Shown here one piece after another: positions 55,309-63,386 of a DNA stretch of 64,000 nucleotides. The notes below the pieces were generated by a model. That model searched no databases and had not been told where the DNA came from. It was given only the letters and a program-made list of their open reading frames with translations. The translations under genes and the position numbers were made by a program. This DNA comes from Sulfitobacter undariae. Its GTDB lineage: Bacteria > Pseudomonadota > Alphaproteobacteria > Rhodobacterales > Rhodobacteraceae. Within the stretch, counting starts at the first letter, position 1; each line of letters opens with the position of its first letter. The stretch spans positions 248,001 to 312,000 of the forward strand of contig NZ_JACIEI010000002.1 in NCBI RefSeq assembly GCF_014196805.1, given 5' to 3'.

Positions 55309-56019
55309 ATGCGACTGTTTGTTATTGGTGCCGCCGTTGTTTTGGCATGTGTTGTTTTGGTAAGTAGGCAGTTCTCTTCGAGCGCTGCCACGGAAGTGAA
55401 GGGAACCGCCTCGGAGCTGAGGGCGGCGGTTGCCGGTGCATTGCAAGGTGCTGGCGCATCGCAAGGTAAAGATAAAAGCGACGAGATTGAACCCGAAGTA
55501 GAAGTGGTAATCGACTCTGCTGCTGTGCCAGAAACTATCCCTGCAGCGGGCGGCGCAGAGCAAACTGACCCTGATACGCAGGATTGGCAAAGCGCGGCAG
55601 CTAGCAACGATCCGATGCATGTTGTCGCCTACCTGAGTGGAAATCCCGCAGGCAAGTACCGCGACGAGGCTTTGGCGCTTTTGGCCGAGCTTTTGGCCAA
55701 TGATGAAATCACACGCAACTCACCCGAATTGTTGGTGACGCAGCCGTCTGCTGTCGATTTTGGCGGGGCGCTGAATGCGGCGACGTTAGAGGTGTTGCTG
55801 ACCAGCTCTCCCAAATACCCGCCGATTGAAGGTTTGCGTGCGGAACTTTGGGAAAACAAAAGCTGTAAAAACTGCCACAATTGGGACATCGAAAGTCTCT
55901 GTACACAGGCAACTTTTTATCAAAAGCCCAGCTTTGATCCGAAAACAGAGAGCCCGCATCCCTTTGGCGTCGATTTCAGAGTATCGCTGCGCGACTGGTC
56001 TGTGAAAGGCTGTCAATAA
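55309..56019 (+). CDS. Exported protein with single CxxCH motif
   Basis: A 236-residue protein with a signal anchor (MRLFVIGAAVVLACVVLVS), a long Ala/Glu-rich linker (residues 25-115), and a C-terminal domain (about residues 150-236) containing CKNCHNWDIESLCTQATFY. CKNCH is a c-type haem-binding motif, but no distal Met is obvious and the fold is not that of a known cytochrome; the LCTQATFY phrase also occurs with similar motifs in other Rhodobacterales proteins. TGGAG precedes the ATG at 55309. Function unknown; it is divergent from the YceI-OmpA gene. Confidence 0.6.
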   Translation: MRLFVIGAAVVLACVVLVSRQFSSSAATEVKGTASELRAAVAGALQGAGASQGKDKSDEIEPEVEVVIDSAAVPETIPAAGGAEQTDPDTQDWQSAAASNDPMHVVAYLSGNPAGKYRDEALALLAELLANDEITRNSPELLVTQPSAVDFGGALNAATLEVLLTSSPKYPPIEGLRAELWENKSCKNCHNWDIESLCTQATFYQKPSFDPKTESPHPFGVDFRVSLRDWSVKGCQ

Positions 56020-56026
56020 AAGGCAA

Positions 56027-56057
56027 GGCCCCCCTTCTATAATGAGAAAGAGGGGCC
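56027..56057. terminator. Shared terminator, CxxCH and beta-propeller genes
   Basis: GGCCCC (56027-56032) and TTCT pair with AGAA and GGGGCC (56052-56057). Leftward it is followed by TTGCCTTTTATT. Confidence 0.65.
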
Positions 56058-56065
56058 AAGCGCGT

Positions 56066-57673
56066 TTATTCAGGGGTGATCCGATAGATTGCGTTGTTGC
56101 GGTCTGCCGCGACATAGATTGTCCCGTCCGCATCTACTGCAAGGCCGGTTGGCAGGTAGGTGGGCGGAAGACCCGGACCTGCTTCCAGCCCGATGGGAAG
56201 GTCTGTGACAAGGATGGTGGTTTCTCCGGTAGAGATATCAACCTTTGTCAGACGACCGGCAGCCGCTTCGGCAACCACCAAATTACCGTCAGGCAGTTCT
56301 GCCAGCCCCTCTGGCAGGGTCAGGCCTTCGGCGATAGTTTTCATGGACCAATCTTGTGGATCAACCTGTGAAATCCGGCCTGCTGCTTCTGTCACATACA
56401 GCATGTCGTTGCTGGCTTTGATGATTTGCACGGGGCCCTGCAAGCCTGTCACAACTGGCGTCTTGTCGCCCCAATCCTCGCCACTGGCTTGGACCAGATT
56501 ACCAGTAGCGATTTCGGTGACCAGCAAGGAACCATCCGCCAAAACCAGCGCGTCGGTCGGGGCTGCAAAGCCATGCGCCATTCCTGCGGTCGACATATCC
56601 GCACGGTTGAAAACCTGGACAGTATTTGTGAACCACGACGTACCCAGAACGTAGTCAGCAGACAGACCTACAGCAAAAGGATACTCCAGATCGCTTTCTT
56701 GCATCCGACGATAATCGGTTACTTCGCCGCTGGTCGTATCCAGAGAACGCATGGCAAAGGCATCCGCGAAATAAAGCGTCTTGCCATCTTCGGACAGTTT
56801 TAGCCCGGTGGGCACAGCAGCTTTGCCTGAGATCACAACACGGGTTTCACCTGTTTCGCCATTGACCTGTGTGATTGAGTGATCGGCCATATTCGACACG
56901 AAAATATTGTCGTCGGCATCAATGGCAAGATTATCCATAGATGTCGCCATAGGCACGACACGCCCTTTTTCACCCGTTGCAGGATCAAGCTGGACCAGTT
57001 CGCCTGCTTTGGTATCGACAACCCACAAGCTACCTTTTGAGTCAAAGTTCACAGCGGCGGGAACAGCAAACCCGTCGGCAATGATCGTGATTTCACCGCT
57101 GTCCGGATTGATCTTGGCGACCTGTCCCTTGAACCACAATGGTCCATAGAGCATGCCGTCCGCGCCGACTTCAAATCCGTTGAAACCGCCCATCCCTTCG
57201 GCGATCAAACGAGGTTCGGTCGCGCCTGTCGGGTCAATCTCATAAAGGCCATCGGCCAAGAAGACCTGCGAGGCAAAAAGGCGGCCCGATTTTTGATCAA
57301 AGGCGGCCGAGTTGATGCCGGGCAGGCCAGTGGCCAAATCAATGATTTCCGCATCATCGCTAACGCGCATGCGCAGAACGCCTTGCAGGAAGGAGGTCCA
57401 GACGAGCTCGCCTTTGGGGCCAATGGCGATGTCATCTGCTTGGCCAACAGGGCCATCAATAAAGACGGATGCGTCGCCCGATGTCTGATCAACCGACCAA
57501 ATCTGATTTCCCAGCACGGTTCCCGCCAACAGGCGGCCTTTGCTATCGATGGCCAATCCGTGCACGCCGGTGAAGGCCGACGGGGGCAGTATGGCTTCTG
57601 GTGCATTATAACCATCCGCAAGGATGCTGCTGGCGGCTAAGGAAAATGCCGCTGATAGTATTAACTTCTTCAT
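56066..57673 (-). CDS. Secreted SMP-30/NHL-type beta-propeller protein
   Basis: A 535-residue exported protein. The signal peptide (KKLILSAAFSLAASSILA) is followed by about ten repeats of 30-45 residues with the phrases 'GLAIDSKGRLLAG', 'IAIGPKGELVWT', 'FEVGADGMLYGP', 'NFDSKGSLWVVD', 'AIDADDNIFVS', 'LKLSEDGKTLYFAD' and 'GLAVDADGTIYVAA'. This looks like two NHL/SMP-30-type propellers in tandem. SMP-30 lactonases keep metal-binding Glu/Asn/Asp residues; these are not obvious here. The substrate is unknown. GGGAG precedes the ATG at 57673. Confidence 0.75.
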   Translation of the reverse strand: MKKLILSAAFSLAASSILADGYNAPEAILPPSAFTGVHGLAIDSKGRLLAGTVLGNQIWSVDQTSGDASVFIDGPVGQADDIAIGPKGELVWTSFLQGVLRMRVSDDAEIIDLATGLPGINSAAFDQKSGRLFASQVFLADGLYEIDPTGATEPRLIAEGMGGFNGFEVGADGMLYGPLWFKGQVAKINPDSGEITIIADGFAVPAAVNFDSKGSLWVVDTKAGELVQLDPATGEKGRVVPMATSMDNLAIDADDNIFVSNMADHSITQVNGETGETRVVISGKAAVPTGLKLSEDGKTLYFADAFAMRSLDTTSGEVTDYRRMQESDLEYPFAVGLSADYVLGTSWFTNTVQVFNRADMSTAGMAHGFAAPTDALVLADGSLLVTEIATGNLVQASGEDWGDKTPVVTGLQGPVQIIKASNDMLYVTEAAGRISQVDPQDWSMKTIAEGLTLPEGLAELPDGNLVVAEAAAGRLTKVDISTGETTILVTDLPIGLEAGPGLPPTYLPTGLAVDADGTIYVAADRNNAIYRITPE

Positions 57674-57738
57674 ATTAACTCCCTTGGTTTTCATCTGTCA
57701 CGGCCCGATGTCTAAGGCTCAAGATTGACCACTGGATT

Positions 57739-57769
57739 GTCTGCAAACGTCCTCCCCGACGTGGCAGAC
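57739..57769. promoter_or_regulatory. Hairpin upstream of the beta-propeller gene
   Basis: GTCTGC-AA-ACGTC pairs with GACGT-G-GCAGAC, loop CTCCCC, 66 nt before the leftward start. There is no T-run, so an operator or mRNA leader element is more likely than a terminator. Two GCATATGC palindromes lie at 57803 and 57853. Confidence 0.35.
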
Positions 57770-57878
57770 CCAGCATGGATCAAATCTTGCCAGCTATTTC
57801 TGGCATATGCTTTTCCAAAGCGAAAGGGGAGCAGGGGCTGGACCCGTCTCAAGCATATGCGCAAATATCAACTAAGGG

Positions 57879-58880
57879 TCACAAAGTGACCGTGCACCAT
57901 GCACAGTCGTGATCCGATAGGGGTTTTCCGTTCTCGTGCACTGCGCTGAGTATGCCATTCGCCTGACAGGTCAGACCACGGCCTGCAAACCAATCCAGCT
58001 TCATCACGCGGTCTGGATGTGGGGTGATCAGGCTGGGGCGGGTTGTGGGGCCATCTGCGGTGAAACTCCAGTCATAGCCATGATCTTCAGCTAACTTGAA
58101 CAAACTCTCGTCGCGCCAATCAAATTTGGGTGGCAGGTGGTTGCCTGTGTTCAAATCGCCGCCAATCAGCACTGGCATGTCAGGTGCAAAACCGTCAATC
58201 GCGTCCAGCAAGATGGTAAATTGCCCGTGACGGTGCTTTGCGTCGGCGTTGCTCTCCAGATGGGTAGACACCACACAGAGCGGGCCAGCATGCGTTTGCA
58301 CTATCGCCGCGATAGCCATGCGGCCACCGACACGCGGTTGCTGCGCGTCTACGTTACCCTCTTCGCTGGCAAACCAATGGCCATGATCATCCAAACGGAT
58401 CATCGCGATTTTTTCAAACGGAACCGAGGAAAGGATCGCATTGCCATGCCAGCCCAAAGCGTTGAAATCATCGTTGCAAAATACGCGCTCGGTTGGGCCG
58501 CCAAGGTCCAGTTCATGGAACTCGACGCTGTAAGCATAGGTCATCCCCAAAGCCTGCGCCATGGCTTCGGTGGTATGGCGTTGCTGGGTGCGGGCCATGC
58601 CGTGGTCGACTTCGGATAGCAGAACGATTTGCGGTGAAATCGGGCCAAGATGTGCTGCCGTGTCTTCAGGGAAAAGGCAGCGTTCCACATTCCACGCCGC
58701 GACGGTGAAGCCTGCTGGTAAAACCTCGGCTTGCGCAGTGCCGCCAACCTGAACCGCATTCATCGCAGGAATTGCACCCAGCAATACGCGGTGGGCGGCG
58801 GCGGTGCGCGGCGCGTCCATTATGCGCGCGCGCTCTGCCTTTGTGACCTGCGGCAGGATCGCAACTTGGGTGGTGATCAC
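57879..58880 (-). CDS. EEP-fold phosphoesterase at the end of the ugp operon
   Basis: A 333-residue endonuclease/exonuclease/phosphatase-family protein with GTG start. The active-site set is complete: AAWNVER (Asn), LLSEVDHG (Glu), VSTHLESN (His), IGGDLNTG (Asp/Asn), KLDWFAGRG (Asp) and SDHDCAW (Asp/His). GTG overlaps the ugpC stop by 4 nt (GTGA), so the two are translated together. In many bacteria ugpQ (glycerophosphodiester phosphodiesterase) has this place, so this protein may release glycerol-3-phosphate from a diester; the substrate is inferred only from context. No signal peptide is seen. Confidence 0.82.
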   Translation of the reverse strand: MITTQVAILPQVTKAERARIMDAPRTAAAHRVLLGAIPAMNAVQVGGTAQAEVLPAGFTVAAWNVERCLFPEDTAAHLGPISPQIVLLSEVDHGMARTQQRHTTEAMAQALGMTYAYSVEFHELDLGGPTERVFCNDDFNALGWHGNAILSSVPFEKIAMIRLDDHGHWFASEEGNVDAQQPRVGGRMAIAAIVQTHAGPLCVVSTHLESNADAKHRHGQFTILLDAIDGFAPDMPVLIGGDLNTGNHLPPKFDWRDESLFKLAEDHGYDWSFTADGPTTRPSLITPHPDRVMKLDWFAGRGLTCQANGILSAVHENGKPLSDHDCAWCTVTL

Positions 58881-59917
58881 AGGGCGACACCCGTTTCGGC
58901 GTCAAACAATACCACCGCGTCAGGGTTGATCGAGATGCGGATCGGGCCTGCCACGGCTGCCACGTCTTTGCCGATGTGGATGGTGAAATCTTGCCCCGCC
59001 AACTTACCGTGCAACAAGCGATGTGCGCCCAATTCTTCAACGATGTCGATGGTAAAGGGCATGTCACACGTCGGCCCTATTTCCACATCTTCGGGGCGGA
59101 TGCCCATGGTCACTGCGCCCGTCCCCTGCGCGTCAGCCACAGGCGTATCACCGTCAATCACAACGCGCCCGTCTTTGACCTGCGCATCAATCAGGTTCAT
59201 CGGCGGTGCACCCATGAAACTTGCGACAAAGGTAGAGGCCGGGCGGTGATAGATTTCTGCGGGTGTGCCAATCTGCTCAATGCGGCCTGCATTCAACACG
59301 ATGATGCGGTCGGCCATGGTCATCGCTTCAACTTGGTCGTGGGTCACATAGATCGAGGTGACGCCGAGGCGGCGCTGGAGTGCTTTGATCTCGATCCGCA
59401 TCTGGTGACGCAGTTTGGCGTCGAGGTTTGACAAAGGTTCGTCAAATAAGAACAGCGCAGGGTCACGCACCACGGCGCGCCCCATGGCCACACGCTGGCG
59501 CTGACCGCCAGACAATTGGCTTGGCTTGCGCTCAAGGTACTCGGTCAGGTTCAGCATTTTGGCTGCTTCCTGCACCTTCTTTTCAATCTCGGCGGCAGGG
59601 ATTTTGCGGTTTTTCAAACCATACCCGATGTTTTTGCGCACGGTCATATGCGGATAGAGTGCGTAGTTCTGGAACACCATCGCGATGTCGCGCTCGGCGG
59701 GGTCTACGTGGTTCACGTTGCTATCCCCGATGGACAGTGTGCCCTCGGAAATATCCTCTAGCCCTGCAACCATACGCAGCAATGTGGACTTGCCGCAGCC
59801 AGACGGCCCGACAAGCACGACAAATTCACCGTCGGCGATGCTGAAGCTCAGCGGTTCTACGGCTTCATTACCATTGGGATAGACTTTGCGGATATTGTTC
59901 AGTGTTACTTGTGCCAT
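58877..59917 (-). CDS. ugpC: sn-glycerol-3-phosphate ABC transporter ATP-binding protein
   Basis: A 346-residue MalK/UgpC-type ABC ATPase. Walker [12 protein letters not shown] (about residue 36), signature [14 protein letters not shown], Walker [17 protein letters not shown] and H-loop [13 protein letters not shown] are present, followed by a TOBE/OB regulatory domain ([13 protein letters not shown] and ending DAETGVAL). It energises the UgpAE permease. It follows ugpE by 10 nt. MalK-type sugar ATPases look the same, and the ugpABE neighbours fix the call. Confidence 0.9.
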   Translation of the reverse strand: MAQVTLNNIRKVYPNGNEAVEPLSFSIADGEFVVLVGPSGCGKSTLLRMVAGLEDISEGTLSIGDSNVNHVDPAERDIAMVFQNYALYPHMTVRKNIGYGLKNRKIPAAEIEKKVQEAAKMLNLTEYLERKPSQLSGGQRQRVAMGRAVVRDPALFLFDEPLSNLDAKLRHQMRIEIKALQRRLGVTSIYVTHDQVEAMTMADRIIVLNAGRIEQIGTPAEIYHRPASTFVASFMGAPPMNLIDAQVKDGRVVIDGDTPVADAQGTGAVTMGIRPEDVEIGPTCDMPFTIDIVEELGAHRLLHGKLAGQDFTIHIGKDVAAVAGPIRISINPDAVVLFDAETGVAL

Positions 59918-59927
59918 GTTCGGGCCC

Positions 59928-60815
59928 TTACTTGTCGGATTCTGTCAGGCCCTTGACGAACCAACTTTGGAAGAAAATTACGATCAGCACAGGCGGCAGG
60001 ATCGCGATGAGCGCCAGCATATTGGCGCGGCCATATTGGGGGATGGATGTGCCCTCTAGGTCTTGGGTCAGTTGCTTGATACCACGCACCAGCGTGTACA
60101 TATCCTCATCCGTGGTCACCATTGTGGGCCAGAGGTACTGGTTCCAACCGTAAACAAACATGATGATAAACATCGCCGCGATCATGGTCTGAGACAGAGG
60201 CACCAGAATATCGATGAAAAACCTCACCGGACCCGCGCCATCAATCCGCGCCGCCTCAACCAGTTCTTCGGGGATTGAGCGAAAATATTGGCGGAAAAAG
60301 AATGTCGCGGTGGCTGAGGCAATCAGCGGCACGATAAGACCCGTGTAGGTATTCAGCAGCCCCAGCTTTTGCGCGATCTCGTAAGAAGGCAGGATGCGCA
60401 CCTCAAGTGGCAGCAGTAGGGTTGTAAAAATCAGCCAGAAAGCGAAAGTGGCAAAGCGCAGGCGGAAATAGACCAGCGCATAGGCCGCCATCATTCCGAT
60501 AACAATCTTACCCACAGCAAATCCGATCCCGAGGATCATGGAATTCATTAGCATGCGCATGCCAGTGTTCTCGCCGGAAAATCCCGAGGCTTTGAACATT
60601 GCTGCCATGAAGTTGTCATCGATCCGATTGCCGATGACAAATTGGGGACCGTTTTTGATGGTATCCAGATCGGGTGTGGTGGTGGTTTGCAGCACCATCA
60701 ATAAAGGCACCAGCAAAAACAAGGACCCAAGGATCAGCACCGCATGATCCATGATCGTGCTCCACCTGAACGGGCGTTTGGCAAGGGGCGGTTGGTTGGG
60801 TGTGATATCAGTCAT
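59928..60815 (-). CDS. ugpE: sn-glycerol-3-phosphate ABC transporter permease
   Basis: A 295-residue permease with about six transmembrane helices (for example [20 protein letters not shown] and [20 protein letters not shown]) and the EAA loop [30 protein letters not shown]. The C-terminal [14 protein letters not shown] ('F...fv.Glt.G..K') is typical of the MalG/UgpE group. It follows ugpA by 9 nt, and ugpC follows 10 nt later. Confidence 0.91.
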   Translation of the reverse strand: MTDITPNQPPLAKRPFRWSTIMDHAVLILGSLFLLVPLLMVLQTTTTPDLDTIKNGPQFVIGNRIDDNFMAAMFKASGFSGENTGMRMLMNSMILGIGFAVGKIVIGMMAAYALVYFRLRFATFAFWLIFTTLLLPLEVRILPSYEIAQKLGLLNTYTGLIVPLIASATATFFFRQYFRSIPEELVEAARIDGAGPVRFFIDILVPLSQTMIAAMFIIMFVYGWNQYLWPTMVTTDEDMYTLVRGIKQLTQDLEGTSIPQYGRANMLALIAILPPVLIVIFFQSWFVKGLTESDK

Positions 60816-60824
60816 GACAGGCCC

Positions 60825-61706
60825 CTATGTGTAATGGATGCGGCGTTCGACCAGCCTGAACTGGACAACGGTGAGGGCAAGAACAAGCACCATCAAAACG
60901 ACGGACTGCGCAGAGGAACCGCCCAGATCATTGCCACGGAAACCATCGACGTAAACCTTGTAAACAAGGGTCATCGGGTTATTTCCCGGCTCGCCTTTGA
61001 CCAAAGTATCGACGATGCCAAAAGTGTCGAACAACGCGTAGGTGATGTTGATGATCAGCAAGAAGAACCCTGTAGGGGCCAGTAGCGGAAAGGTGACATC
61101 CCAAAAGCGGCGTATGGCAGAGGCGCAGTCAATCAGTGCGGCTTCGCGTACGGATTTGGGGATAGATTGCAGGCCCGACAGGAAGAAGATGAAATTCACA
61201 GGCACTTGTTTCCAGACCGACACAAGAACCATCGCAGCGGCGGTGTCGGTGGCGTTCACACCAAGGGTGAAGTCCCAACCAAAGGACTTGGCAAGCTCGG
61301 TCAGTGGCCCCCAACTTTGGTTGAACATCAACAACCCGATGAAACCAGCAACAGGAGGGGCAACGGCATAAACCCACATCAACAAGGTGCGGTAAGACTT
61401 TGCACCGCGAATGACTTTATCGGCTTTCACAGCCAGCAGCAGCGCCAGCGCGAGGGAAAAGAAGGTCACAAGGATGGTAAACACCAGCGTAAATCGCGCG
61501 ATTTTGGCGTATTCCGTGCTCTGGGCCAGATAAGTGTAATTGTCCAAGCCCACAAAAGTAGAGCCGAAGCCGAAAGGGTCCTCGAGGTAAAAAGACGATT
61601 GCACAGCTTGTGCAGCTGGCCAGTAGAAAAAGACGATAATGACTGCCAGTTGCGGTAGTAGCAAAAGCATTGGAAGCCAGCGTGTGGTAAAGCCTGCGCG
61701 TTTCAT
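60825..61706 (-). CDS. ugpA: sn-glycerol-3-phosphate ABC transporter permease
   Basis: A 293-residue permease with about six helices (for example LLLLPQLAVIIVFFYWPAAQAV and VVLMVLVLALTVVQFRLV) and the EAA loop around LQSIPKSVREAALIDCASAIRRFWDVTFPLL. PAAQAVQSSFYLEDPFG is typical of UgpA. GGGGGA precedes the ATG. A 67-nt gap separates it from ugpB and contains a strong hairpin. Confidence 0.91.
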   Translation of the reverse strand: MKRAGFTTRWLPMLLLLPQLAVIIVFFYWPAAQAVQSSFYLEDPFGFGSTFVGLDNYTYLAQSTEYAKIARFTLVFTILVTFFSLALALLLAVKADKVIRGAKSYRTLLMWVYAVAPPVAGFIGLLMFNQSWGPLTELAKSFGWDFTLGVNATDTAAAMVLVSVWKQVPVNFIFFLSGLQSIPKSVREAALIDCASAIRRFWDVTFPLLAPTGFFLLIINITYALFDTFGIVDTLVKGEPGNNPMTLVYKVYVDGFRGNDLGGSSAQSVVLMVLVLALTVVQFRLVERRIHYT

Positions 61707-61727
61707 ATTTCCCCCAGAAAACGGCGA

Positions 61728-61752
61728 GACGGCCGCAAGGTCTGCGGCCGTC
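61728..61752 (-). other. Hairpin between ugpB and ugpA
   Basis: GACGGCCGCA (61728-61737), loop AGGTC, TGCGGCCGTC (61743-61752): a 10-bp perfect stem 22 nt upstream of ugpA and 23 nt after ugpB. Such hairpins protect the binding-protein mRNA or reduce read-through, so the periplasmic protein is made in excess of the permease. Confidence 0.6.
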
Positions 61753-61774
61753 GTTGGTATGGCACGTTATGTGC

Positions 61775-63079
61775 TTAGTTTTGTGTTTTTGCGAAGCGGG
61801 CCAACAGTTCGTTGGACTCTTTCTCGATCGCGTTGAACGCATCGTCCACAGATGTTTCACCTGTAAAGATGCGGCCAAATTCACGGTTCATTACGTCGCG
61901 GATTTGAACGTAAAAGCCCATGCGATAGCCGGCTGTGTTTTCGCTCGCGTCCAGCGACAATTGCAGAATACCTGTTTCGGCAGCTGGGAAACGGTCATAG
62001 TGGCCGTCGGCTTTTGCCAGTTCATAAGCGGCTGTTGTGATTGGCACATAGCCTGTTTCACGGTGCCACATGTACTGAACTTCAGGAGATGTCAGGTATT
62101 CGAAGAAGGCGGTTGTCGCTTTGTTTTCCGCGTCAGACTTGCCCGACATTGCGAACAATGCTGCGCCGCCGATGAAGGTCTGCTTGGGCTCTGTTGTGAC
62201 AGATTCCCAGTACGGCAGGTATGTCGCAGAGAAATCAAATGGCAGGTCTTGCTTGGACAGGCCGCCAAAAGAACCGGAGGAACCGAACCAAATGCCAACT
62301 TTACCTTGCTCGAACGGTGTCTGGTTGTCGCCCCAACCTGTGCCGAACCACTCAAAATAACCTTTTTCTTTCCAGTCAGCCATGGCGGTAAACTGGGCCT
62401 TCAACTCTGGTGTGTTGACCAGAATTTTGGTGCCGTCTGCACCGTCATAGCCGTTATTGTTTGTGGCGAATGGCTGATCGTTACGTGACATGAAGTTTTC
62501 AACGAAAATCCATGGCAGGTGCGACTGCGTCATCGCGATGTAACCGGCATCTTTCAGGGCAGGGGCGGTCACGGACTGGAATTCTTCCCATGTCTTGGGA
62601 GGTGTCACGCCAGCTTTTTCCAACGCTTGTACGTTGTAATACATAACCGGTGAGGAGGAGTTGAACGGCATGCCGATCATTTTGCCGTCAGCATCGGCAA
62701 AGAAATAGCGTACGCCAGAGATGTAATCTTCGATGTTGAAGTCAACACCGTTGGATTCCAACAGGTCCTGCACGGGAACAGTTGCGCCTTTGGCACCGAT
62801 GACCGTGGCTGCGCCCGCGTCGAATACTTGCAAGACGTTAGGCTGCTCGCCCGCGCGGAAAGCAGCGATGCCTGCTGTCAACGTCTCTTCGTAAGTGCCT
62901 TTGAACGCAGGGGTGATTTTATACTCGTCTTGGCTTTCGTTGAAACCTTTTGCGATTTCATTGACAGTATCGCCAAGGGCGCCGCCCATGCCGTGCCACC
63001 ATGTGATTTCGGTTTCGGCAAATGCAGTGTTTGCCATCAGGGTCAGCGCAGCGGCTGTGCCTAGCGTGAGTTTTTTCAT
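61775..63079 (-). CDS. ugpB: sn-glycerol-3-phosphate-binding periplasmic protein
   Basis: A 434-residue family-1 substrate-binding protein. The signal peptide is KKLTLGTAAALTLMANTAFA, and the mature part starts ETEITWWHGMGGALGDTVNEIAKGFNESQ, the phrase found in UgpB, followed by VLQVFDAGAAT and NSSSPVMYYN. The ATG at 63079 with CGGAG upstream is preferred over an in-frame start at 63226. It is the first gene of ugpBAEC and the EEP gene. The upstream Pho-box-like repeat supports control by PhoB. Confidence 0.93.
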   Translation of the reverse strand: MKKLTLGTAAALTLMANTAFAETEITWWHGMGGALGDTVNEIAKGFNESQDEYKITPAFKGTYEETLTAGIAAFRAGEQPNVLQVFDAGAATVIGAKGATVPVQDLLESNGVDFNIEDYISGVRYFFADADGKMIGMPFNSSSPVMYYNVQALEKAGVTPPKTWEEFQSVTAPALKDAGYIAMTQSHLPWIFVENFMSRNDQPFATNNNGYDGADGTKILVNTPELKAQFTAMADWKEKGYFEWFGTGWGDNQTPFEQGKVGIWFGSSGSFGGLSKQDLPFDFSATYLPYWESVTTEPKQTFIGGAALFAMSGKSDAENKATTAFFEYLTSPEVQYMWHRETGYVPITTAAYELAKADGHYDRFPAAETGILQLSLDASENTAGYRMGFYVQIRDVMNREFGRIFTGETSVDDAFNAIEKESNELLARFAKTQN

Positions 63080-63239
63080 TGTCGTACTCCGGTTGTTGTC
63101 TGGCCACTGACACTCAGCAGGCCGCACAATCGAGGGATCAGGGCCATCGGCCCCAAGCGAATATGACTCCGTCAACAGGGCAGCCCCGTTGCGAAGGACG
63201 CACAGATCATCTGCACATGCGGCCAATTAGCCTTGGTAT

Positions 63240-63257
63240 GTGACAGATTCGTGAAGG
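63240..63257 (-). promoter_or_regulatory. Pho-box-like element facing ugpB
   Basis: Reading leftward: CCTTCAC-GAAT-CTGTCAC. This matches the Pho box 7-4-7 form (CTGTCAY-N4-CTGTCAY) at the second half-site exactly and the first half with three differences. It lies 161 nt before the ugpB start. Confidence 0.5.
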
Positions 63258-63307
63258 TTCTCAGAGGGGGGCAAAACGAAGCTAATCTGCACGAGAACTT
63301 CATCAAA

Positions 63308-63325
63308 CTGTTACCTCACTGTCAT
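63308..63325 (+). promoter_or_regulatory. Pho-box-like element facing the phytase-like gene
   Basis: CTGTTAC-CTCA-CTGTCAT: two 7-mers related to CTGTCAT, 4 nt apart, as in PhoB-binding sites. It lies 62 nt before the ATG at 63387. Confidence 0.6.
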
Positions 63326-63386
63326 GTTCCCTCCACGACCATGGGCAATGCTGCGCGATGACAAAGAACACTTTGGGGGACATACA

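Larger units (their letters stand above)
63080..63386. promoter_or_regulatory. Divergent ugpB / phytase-like intergenic region
   Basis: A 307-nt region between divergent starts, holding the two Pho-box-like repeats at 63240-63257 and 63308-63325. Nothing else is evident in it. Confidence 0.5.

Noticed and set aside
61754..62488. 244-codon ORF antisense to ugpB
   Set aside because: Shadow frame of ugpB; composition is Cys/Val/Phe-rich and no motif is seen.
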